This document shows positions 50,071 to 56,777 of a DNA stretch of 56,777 nucleotides, piece by piece; the stretch's first letter is position 1; every line of letters begins with the position of its first letter. A model generated the notes under the pieces. The model saw only the letters and a program-made list of their open reading frames with translations, did not search any database and was not told the DNA's origin. The stretch comes from Pseudomonadota bacterium (GTDB lineage Bacteria; Bdellovibrionota; FAC87; UBA2466). Position numbers and translations under genes: made by a program. The DNA lies in the NCBI GenBank assembly GCA_009927005.1, contig RFNV01000176.1:1-56777 (forward strand). Reading direction: 5' to 3'.

Positions 50071-51753
50071 TTAGGCGAGCCCCTTTCGAGCTTCGGCTCG
50101 GAAGGGGCTTTTTTTCTTTAGTGGAACTGTTTTAAGCTTTCCTTCTTTGCTCTTTGAAGCAGATAGGTGGAGTGCTGCTCTGATAAAGCCAACAAAAAGT
50201 GGGTGAGGCAGAAATGGCTTTGATTTAAATTCGGGGTGAAACTGGCAAGTTACAAACCAAGGGTGCTTGGTGATTTCCATCATTTCAACCAAACCACTGT
50301 CGGGATTCATCCCAGAAAACGTGATTCCACCCTCTTCTAAAATCCTTTTATAATGATTGTTAAATTCGTAGCGATGCCGATGACGCTCAACGATCTTATT
50401 TTTTCCGTAGACCTTTGCAGCTTGGGAGTTCGGCATGAGATTGCAGGGGTAGGAGCCTAACCGCATACTGCCGCCAATCTTTTCAAGACGACGTTGATCT
50501 TCCATGAGATCGATTACAAATTCGCCTGTCGTGGAAAACTCACGGCTAGTCGCTTTGGCCAGACCACAAACATGTCTTGCATACTCAATAATGGCTAATT
50601 GCAGTCCAATACAAATACCAAAATAGGGGATTTTATTTTCTCTGGCGTACTGAATCGCCTTAATTTTTCCCTCAACTCCCCGATTTCCAAAGCCTCCAGG
50701 AACGAGTATTCCTGAAAGCCCTTTCAAAATATCGAGGGTATCAGCTTTTTCTAGCTTCTCAGAATCAATATAGCGCAAGTTTATCTGGCATTGGTTTGCA
50801 ATCGCTCCATGCACTAAAGCTTCAGATACGCTTTTATAGGACTCAGTGAGATCAACATATTTTCCAACAATTCCAATTTCAATCGGACCATGCTTAGGAG
50901 AAATCAGCGTTTGAACAATTTTGGCCCAATTCTCAACCCCACGACTTTTCGTCTTTATTCCTAGGCGCTTGCACACTTTTTCATCGAGGCCCTGTTCGTA
51001 GTACACGAGAGGAACCTCGTAGATGTGCTTCACATCTTTTGCAGTAACAACTCGCTCTGCTTGAATATTACAAAACAGTGCAATTTTGGCTCTAATATCT
51101 GGAGGTAAAATGCGATCGGTTCGACACAAAAGAAAATCAGGTTGAATACCGATTTCTCTCAACTTTTGAACACTGTGCTGAGTAGGTTTTGTTTTTAACT
51201 CGCCCGAAGTTCCCATGAAGGGAACTAACGTCAAGTGAATGAAGCAAACGTTTTCCTCACCAACATCAAATCGGAATTGGCGAATAGCTTCTAAAAAAGG
51301 CAGCGATTCAATATCCCCAACTGTGCCACCGATTTCGATGATCGCAACTTCTTTATCTTTTGAAACGCGCTTGATTCGTTCTTTGATTTCATCCGTAATA
51401 TGCGGAATGACCTGGACCGTTCCTCCGAGAAACTCGCCCCGTCGCTCTTTGGCGATTACCGTTTCATACACTTGTCCGGCCGTGATGCTGTTTTCGCGTT
51501 TTAAGTTAACATTGGTGAACCGTTCGTAATGCCCTAAATCGAGATCCGTCTCAGCTCCATCTTCAGTAACAAATACTTCTCCATGCTGGAAAGGATTCAT
51601 GGTTCCCGGATCCACATTGAGGTAAGGATCCATTTTCATCAGCGTGATTTTTAGTCCACGATTTTCAAGGAGGGCTGCGAGAGAAGCGGAACTAAGCCCC
51701 TTCCCTAATGAGCTTAAAACTCCGCCTGTTACAAAAATATATTTTGTTTTCAT
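50071..51753 (-). CDS. pyrG: CTP synthase
   Basis: [100 protein letters not shown]. Confidence 0.99.
   Translation of the reverse strand: MKTKYIFVTGGVLSSLGKGLSSASLAALLENRGLKITLMKMDPYLNVDPGTMNPFQHGEVFVTEDGAETDLDLGHYERFTNVNLKRENSITAGQVYETVIAKERRGEFLGGTVQVIPHITDEIKERIKRVSKDKEVAIIEIGGTVGDIESLPFLEAIRQFRFDVGEENVCFIHLTLVPFMGTSGELKTKPTQHSVQKLREIGIQPDFLLCRTDRILPPDIRAKIALFCNIQAERVVTAKDVKHIYEVPLVYYEQGLDEKVCKRLGIKTKSRGVENWAKIVQTLISPKHGPIEIGIVGKYVDLTESYKSVSEALVHGAIANQCQINLRYIDSEKLEKADTLDILKGLSGILVPGGFGNRGVEGKIKAIQYARENKIPYFGICIGLQLAIIEYARHVCGLAKATSREFSTTGEFVIDLMEDQRRLEKIGGSMRLGSYPCNLMPNSQAAKVYGKNKIVERHRHRYEFNNHYKRILEEGGITFSGMNPDSGLVEMMEITKHPWFVTCQFHPEFKSKPFLPHPLFVGFIRAALHLSASKSKEGKLKTVPLKKKSPFRAEARKGLA
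50078..50115 (+). terminator. strong intrinsic terminator for the dsbA-like gene, embedded in the pyrG 3' end
   Basis: AGCCCCTTTCGAGC-TTCG-GCTCGGAAGGGGCT followed by a T run; 14-bp stem (one G-T pair) with TTCG loop. Confidence 0.92.
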
Positions 51754-51867
51754 CGCTGGATTATCTCTGTTGGACCTTAGATTACCACTCCCGGTTTTCC
51801 TCTCAAAACCCTTTCCACCGTCTCCACTAAACTCTTTAATTATCTCATGGTTTCAGATGGTTACAGA

Positions 51868-52605
51868 CTAGGAGTCTTGGGGCGGCAAGAAAAGATCTTT
51901 TCCTAAGACAAAACCGTTTTTTTTACCGCTCTTCTTGGAGGAGATAAAAGAACCGGAAAGTCCCTTTTTAACTTTTTCAAATTCTTTCTTAAAAAGGGGC
52001 TGAGATTGAAAGAGCGAATTGAGGATTTTCTCTGTCTTTGCCTGAGTTAGGCTTTTTGCTTCCTCCCATAAATCGTCAAAAAGAAGTTGGCTCGCGCCAA
52101 TAGCCAAGGAGGGAAAGGCTCCATCATCCACTTCCCCAAAGCCCACAATAAGGCCTCGCTCCCAAAGGCTCTTTAAAGCTTTGCTGTAGGCGCTTTCTTG
52201 ATCTTTTCCTTTGAGTCCCGTTTCTTTTTTGAGCTGTTTGGTGCTGAGAGGCGAATCTTCTTCCAAAACCTTTAAAACGGTCGTGGCAGCTTCAGGTAAA
52301 GACCGCGTGCTCTCTTTGGGAAAGGCTAGTTCTGACAAAAGCGCTTGAAAAACAGGGCGGGAAAAAAAAGTCGCCCTTCCCTTATACCATTTCGTGTAGA
52401 CCACTTTTTTACAGACCGAGAGCTCGGTTCGGAGGTGCCAAAGCCGGGCCACTCTATTGTCTCCCGATTCATCCCACTCCCACCGCATTTCACTTTTTGG
52501 ATAGAGCTTTGACCAAAGTGACTGGGGATCTGGTCGGTTATCTAAGGGAAAAACCAGGAGCCCACCTGCTTCATCAATTTTTTCAATCGCCTTTTTGATG
52601 CTCAT
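51868..52605 (-). CDS. hypothetical protein, possibly AlkZ-related winged-helix
   Basis: N-terminal LWSKLYPKSEMRWEWDESGDNRVARLWHLRTELSVCKKVVYTKWYKGRATFFSRPVFQALL resembles AlkZ-related proteins from memory; winged-helix-like middle. Confidence 0.45.
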   Translation of the reverse strand: MSIKKAIEKIDEAGGLLVFPLDNRPDPQSLWSKLYPKSEMRWEWDESGDNRVARLWHLRTELSVCKKVVYTKWYKGRATFFSRPVFQALLSELAFPKESTRSLPEAATTVLKVLEEDSPLSTKQLKKETGLKGKDQESAYSKALKSLWERGLIVGFGEVDDGAFPSLAIGASQLLFDDLWEEAKSLTQAKTEKILNSLFQSQPLFKKEFEKVKKGLSGSFISSKKSGKKNGFVLGKDLFLPPQDS

Positions 52606-52728
52606 AAATAGAAGTATTTATTATATTAATGGCCTCTTTTAAAGTCCCTAAAATTCCCGCTTTTTAACCCAGACTCTGTTTGACTCTTGGCGTCAAAACG
52701 GCTACATTACCGCCAGAATTGAGGTTGT

Positions 52729-53964
52729 ATGAAAAGTCGTTTTGTGGGCCTTTTTATCATTTTGGCGGGTTTAAGTTTCCCTCTTTTGGCTAGCCCCCAC
52801 CCGATGGGCCAAGGCCTTTCAGGTAACTATAAATTGTCTTACCTCGGAACAGATTTATGGACTGTGTTTCGAGCCGACCCAAAACACAAGCCCAGCGTCG
52901 ATGGTTTTGATTTCAAGAAAGTGGGAACCCCGCCAAGCCCTGCCCCTATTTACATGCTTCACGATCCGAAAAGCCCTTCAGCGACTCTGATGGGTGGAGG
53001 TTCAGACACTCCTCGCCTTTGCGAAGGCACCAGCAAAATGCTTTCCATCAAACTCGAGTGTGCTCCGCTGGCCAAGGAAACCTGGGTGGATGAAAAGACA
53101 AAGTGCGGGATTAAGAAACTCTTTGTTGAAGGAATCGTTTGGAATATCAAACACGATCTCCGATATACCCGCACTGAAGCGATTATTTTTGATCATGAAA
53201 ACACTCCGCAAGAATGCAAAGAGTTTAAGAAAAATCTTCTTGCAGAATTAAACTCGGATAAAGGCACTGAGTTCTTCAAGGCAATGAAAGAAGCTGGCCT
53301 CTTTGAAGAAGAAAAAGATTTCGCAGACGCTTTTCTTGTTTCTCATGTCTATCAAGCTAATGAAACCGACGAGAAAGCAGTCGAGATGCCTGAAGGCAAT
53401 CAGACAGGAGCTTACGAGCTGGAGTATTCAGGTCAATCTAAGACAGTTTCTTGGACAGGAGAGAACAAGGAGAATATCGTTGAAAGCAAAGCCTTCAACG
53501 CTCCGGATGAATCCGTACAGCCAGAGCACATAGATAATGTTCTTTTGTTTCATGATCCAAATGCCCGCACTGCGAAGATCTCAGGCGGTGGACAAAATAA
53601 AATGAGAAAGTGCGAGCTCGTCTCGGAAAAGGGTTCAAAAACAGAAACCTATTCCTGCACACTTTTCAAAGCCAATGAAGAAGAAGTCGGAACTGGCTGC
53701 ACGATTGAGCATTGGATTAAGGAAGAAGTAACCTTGAGTCCCGATAGCCTCCCTCGGTACGAACGGATTGAACAAAGACATTTTCTCTCTTCAACCCAAG
53801 AAGGCTGTGAAAACTACCGAAAGAAAATTGCTGAAGAAATCAAAGAGGGTTCAGCCGAGCTTTTCTTCCGGGTGATTTCCAAAACGGGTGGCATTACGTC
53901 CACTGAGAAATTGGGAGATACGTTCCAGCTGGTTCACGAGTACACCGCGAAGCATGCAAATTAA
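52729..53964 (+). CDS. secreted protein with two tandem homologous domains, function unknown
   Basis: Signal peptide; halves share G-x-Y-x-L-x-Y, HDP...GGG, and CxxF/Y-KK-rich segments (see findings). Confidence 0.75.
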   Translation: MKSRFVGLFIILAGLSFPLLASPHPMGQGLSGNYKLSYLGTDLWTVFRADPKHKPSVDGFDFKKVGTPPSPAPIYMLHDPKSPSATLMGGGSDTPRLCEGTSKMLSIKLECAPLAKETWVDEKTKCGIKKLFVEGIVWNIKHDLRYTRTEAIIFDHENTPQECKEFKKNLLAELNSDKGTEFFKAMKEAGLFEEEKDFADAFLVSHVYQANETDEKAVEMPEGNQTGAYELEYSGQSKTVSWTGENKENIVESKAFNAPDESVQPEHIDNVLLFHDPNARTAKISGGGQNKMRKCELVSEKGSKTETYSCTLFKANEEEVGTGCTIEHWIKEEVTLSPDSLPRYERIEQRHFLSSTQEGCENYRKKIAEEIKEGSAELFFRVISKTGGITSTEKLGDTFQLVHEYTAKHAN

Positions 53965-54082
53965 ACTCAGCATTGCAAATCTCCTAAGAGCAGTTCTGTT
54001 TTCATTTTAAAATGAGTATTGTAAAACTGGTTTCAGTTTTGCACTTTCCGTGCGGGGGGATATTTTAAAAGGGGACCCTCCG

Positions 54083-54673
54083 ATGAAAAGACACTTTCTC
54101 AGAAGTCTAAGCCTAATCATTTTTCTGATGACTAATGTTTCTAGGGCCAATGATGGCTGCATTATCAAAAACATTCTGGATTTTAGCTGTGAGTCGAGCC
54201 GTCGGCTGGTGAGCACTCTCGACTCTCGCCTCAACGTTTGTGTTATTCATGATGATGATGCTTTGGAAATCTCAGGGCTCTACTGTAAGAGCCCGCAGGG
54301 ATGTTACAAGGATCAAACCAGCACGTATTCCGAGGGAGATACTTTGTTTTCTTGGTACAACTGTTATCCAGGGGCCCGGCCCATTCTCCGTAATTCGCCA
54401 GAGGATGCGTCTCGAACAGAAGATCCGACGATGATCGGTTGTGTCGTAAAGAATGTGAAAGATGATCTGTGCCCCTCGGGAAGACGACTCTTTAGTAAAA
54501 AAGATATGAGCCTCACGGCATGCGCCGATTATGGAATCGACAGCACAGAGATTCCCGGAGCCTTTTGCATGAGTAGTTACCCTTGCCTCAAAGACTTTCA
54601 GAGTATTTATCTCGATGGGGAAAGCATCTACGCTTGGTATAACTGCCAACCTGGAGCTATTCCGATTTATTGA
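54083..54673 (+). CDS. secreted cysteine-rich protein with two tandem repeats
   Basis: Signal peptide MKRHFLRSLSLIIFLMTNVSRA; two ~80-aa repeats with six aligned cysteines each. ORF track start 54050; ATG 54083 preferred. Confidence 0.75.
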   Translation: MKRHFLRSLSLIIFLMTNVSRANDGCIIKNILDFSCESSRRLVSTLDSRLNVCVIHDDDALEISGLYCKSPQGCYKDQTSTYSEGDTLFSWYNCYPGARPILRNSPEDASRTEDPTMIGCVVKNVKDDLCPSGRRLFSKKDMSLTACADYGIDSTEIPGAFCMSSYPCLKDFQSIYLDGESIYAWYNCQPGAIPIY

Positions 54674-54683
54674 AAATACTGCT

Positions 54684-55284
54684 CTAAGGGTTTGCGTCAG
54701 AAACACCTTTAGGAAAGTTGTAAAACCCCCCATTGCTCGAAGGCTGATAACCGCAGGATTCGGTACCACCATAATAAAATAGTTGAGACCCCGTGGCTAA
54801 ATATTTTCCGGCACAATTGCGAGGTACATTTTTTTCTAGTAGGGGGAACCACTTATCAAGTTTTGGATCGTACACTGAGGCCTTAGTGACGGGAACTACA
54901 CTAGACTTATTGGAAGCCCTTTCTAAACCAAAGCCCAAGACGGTTTTATCCCCAATTGCAATCATTTGGGGGTCCAAATTACGCGGGCTTAGATTTGGGG
55001 CTCCCTTATTGGGTAGAGGATACCAACTACCGGAATCTAGATCGTATCTCCACCCTTTCTTATTTTCGATATCCCAAAAGATAAATTGGGACCCTGATAG
55101 ATTTGCAAGGGGTGTCTTCAATGAAAAAGGCACTGCAGAGGGAGTATTTACATTTGCCATGGCGGTCCATTGCTGGGTTTGAAAATTATAATGGTATCCC
55201 AGAACAGATTGCTGCCATTGTTTAGTACTAACATCATAGGGCGTAGCACAGAAAAGGACCCAATTACGGAAGCTCTCTAAATCA
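54684..55284 (-). pseudogene. Kelch-like fragment, 5'-truncated
   Basis: Track ORF 54684..55160; the same frame stays open upstream as RFDLESFRNWVLFCATPYDVSTKQWQQSVLGYHYNFQTQQWTA and reaches a TAG with no ATG/GTG/TTG start. Kelch-like YD...W repeats. Confidence 0.55.
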
Positions 55285-55406
55285 AACCGCTATCCTAAAT
55301 TTGATTTCTCAAATGAACCAATAAATACGAATCACTGGAGCGGGCACCGGAATTTAAACCGATTTTTTGAGCTGTGTTTGTTACTTTCTTGAAGTAAAAT
55401 AACGTC

Positions 55407-56045
55407 ATGAATAAATTTATATCTTTTTTCACTCTTTTAATTTGCTTTTCTCTTTTTGATTTCACAGCCCGTGCAGAAAACGTTAGCTCAACAAAGAAGC
55501 CTGTGAAGAGTATTAGAAACCCTCTTAAATCAATTTCGGACCCAACTGAAAACAACCAGCGGGATTTCGCTTATTTTCAGCTGGGAGGCGGCCGGGCGAT
55601 TTTGATTGAATTTTCCGAGCTAAACAATGCTTGGGTCTTAGACTCCCGTCTGGGTTTTAAATCCAGTAGCGGTTGGGGAGCTGAACTTTTTTTCGCACTG
55701 GTACCGCACCAGTACGATGCCCCCATGGAATCCGCAAGAATAGCAGCTGACGCAAAACTTTTGGGAGTGGCTCCAACTTATTCCTTCCAATTGTCCAAGG
55801 AAGCATCTTTAGGGCTGGGGTTAGGTGTGGGTTATCTTATTGTAAATCGAACTTATTTTTCGCCATCCAGTAATGATCATGTATATCGCTGGTCATTGGC
55901 ACCAGATATTAATTTTTCTTACAAGTTATCAAATGAAGTTTATGCTCATTTGGGCTTTCGGGCTGTATTCACTGTAACGGGAACAAAATTAACCAATGAG
56001 CCCCGGATTCTTCTACCCACGATAGGACTGGGTTATCGGTTTTAA
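55407..56045 (+). CDS. outer-membrane beta-barrel-like protein
   Basis: Signal peptide; GLGLGVGYLIVNRTYF, VYAHLGFRAVFTVTG, terminal IGLGYRF. Confidence 0.65.
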   Translation: MNKFISFFTLLICFSLFDFTARAENVSSTKKPVKSIRNPLKSISDPTENNQRDFAYFQLGGGRAILIEFSELNNAWVLDSRLGFKSSSGWGAELFFALVPHQYDAPMESARIAADAKLLGVAPTYSFQLSKEASLGLGLGVGYLIVNRTYFSPSSNDHVYRWSLAPDINFSYKLSNEVYAHLGFRAVFTVTGTKLTNEPRILLPTIGLGYRF

Positions 56046-56053
56046 TCTTTTTG

Positions 56054-56095
56054 AGCGGGTGACGAGGTTCGAACTCGCGACCCTCAGCTTGGGAA
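56054..56095 (-). tRNA. partial tRNA-Gly(CCC): anticodon loop to discriminator only (3' half), probable att site remnant
   Basis: Minus strand TTCCCAA-GCTGA-GGGTC-GCGAG-TTCGAAC-CTCGT-CACCCGC-T: anticodon loop with CCC, variable loop, 5-bp T stem, 7-nt acceptor 3' strand; the 5' half is absent upstream. Confidence 0.75.
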
Positions 56096-56216
56096 ATTTA
56101 CGAATGAAAAAACACTAAAGTGTGAATAGTTCACGCTTTTTTAATTAAACCAAAGAGTTGTCCATCTTTCTTGGTTACTGTGTATGACGGTCCAAAACGG
56201 TCGTTTTCTGAGGGCA

Positions 56217-56236
56217 ATGTCCCACGGATGTCCCAT
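56217..56236 (+). repeat. paired repeat ATGTCCCAC / ATGTCCCAT, 11-nt period
   Basis: Direct reading; same arrangement recurs at 56692-56711. Confidence 0.7.
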
Positions 56237-56430
56237 GGACAATTTACTCCCCTTTGAACGATTTATAGTCCTCATACCTTGATGCGGTAAAGGCTCCGTT
56301 TGGATGGTGTCCGGCCAAATCCCAAACCCCGTCATAATTAGTATCCCAAAGAGAAAACCAAACTTTTTCCTCGTTTTTTCTAAAGAAATAAATAGCGTCG
56401 GGGCGAAAATCATGGTTTCGGTCGAAACGC

Positions 56431-56688
56431 ATGAATGCATCTAGTTTTTTATCAAAAGGCACAAACAAGTCCACTACCCTTCACGACTTAAGACACTGTT
56501 ATGCGGTTCGCTTTTTAGAAAATGGCGGCCATGTTTATGTGCTTAAAGAACTCTTAGGGCATCGAGATATCAAAACTACCATGCGATACTCTCACTTCTC
56601 TCCAGCGATGGCGGAGCAAGCAAGAGGCATTGTGGATTTTGAAAAATCCAAACCGAGATTAACGGTGCTTAACGGTGGGTTACTTTGA
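56431..56688 (+). pseudogene. tyrosine recombinase (phage-type integrase) C-terminal fragment
   Basis: TTLHDLRHCYAVRFLENGGHVYVLKELLGHRDIKTTMRYSHFSPAMAEQARGIVDF: catalytic HxLRH, LGH and Y motifs; N-terminal two thirds missing. Confidence 0.85.
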
Positions 56689-56691
56689 AAA

Positions 56692-56711
56692 ATGTCCCAC
56701 AAATGTCCCAC
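56692..56711 (+). repeat. paired repeat ATGTCCCAC x2, 11-nt period
   Basis: aATGTCCCACaaATGTCCCACaaa directly after the integrase fragment. Confidence 0.75.
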
Positions 56712-56777
56712 AAAACGTAAAAAAGGCGAGAATTGAGACTCCTCAATCCCTTTGCTTTTACTTCCTAAGTTTCGGAA

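Noticed and set aside
54272-54772. 166-aa minus-strand ORF
   Set aside because: Antisense to the six-Cys repeat protein, whose signal peptide and duplicated repeats strongly support the plus strand.

Overview
The window looks like a bacterial chromosome segment. Gene content hints at a Bdellovibrionota/Oligoflexia-like or other delta-type Gram-negative, but this is inference only. It is densely packed with about 48 genes, mostly housekeeping and envelope functions. Left end (minus strand): a DabA/DabB inorganic-carbon transporter (dabA cut by the window edge), a TolC/HlyD/ABC type-I-secretion-like trio, a TerC-family protein, and a divergent NhaR-like LysR regulator. Middle: an HPF-like protein, a papain-family lipoprotein, a purine catabolism block (xdhC-xdhB-xdhA diverging from an unknown membrane protein overlapped by guanine deaminase), otsB, an RND/MMPL transporter, a CAP-domain protein, a SulP transporter fused to a beta-carbonic anhydrase, class I fumarase, a lipoprotein with a Kunitz-like cysteine pattern and a gingipain-like C25 peptidase. 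Right: a FAD oxidase, GHMP kinase, FtsB-like protein, pyruvate kinase, a His-rich FliL-like protein, OmpA-family protein, fumC, a Crp/Fnr regulator, lepB, dnaE, a CsgG/FlgT-like lipoprotein, a CDP-alcohol phosphatidyltransferase, lipB, a DsbA-like protein and pyrG. The last ~4 kb is accessory: two secreted proteins with internal duplications, a 5'-truncated Kelch-like fragment, a tRNA-Gly(CCC) 3' fragment, and an integrase C-terminal fragment flanked by paired ATGTCCCAC repeats. Most unusual signals: (i) two inorganic-carbon systems plus a shared ATAGATAATA motif/palindrome in the dab and terC/lysR control regions; (ii) an undescribed membrane protein embedded in the purine block; (iii) the two internally duplicated cysteine-bearing secreted proteins; (iv) the tRNA/integrase scar. 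No CRISPR array, rRNA or complete tRNA was seen.
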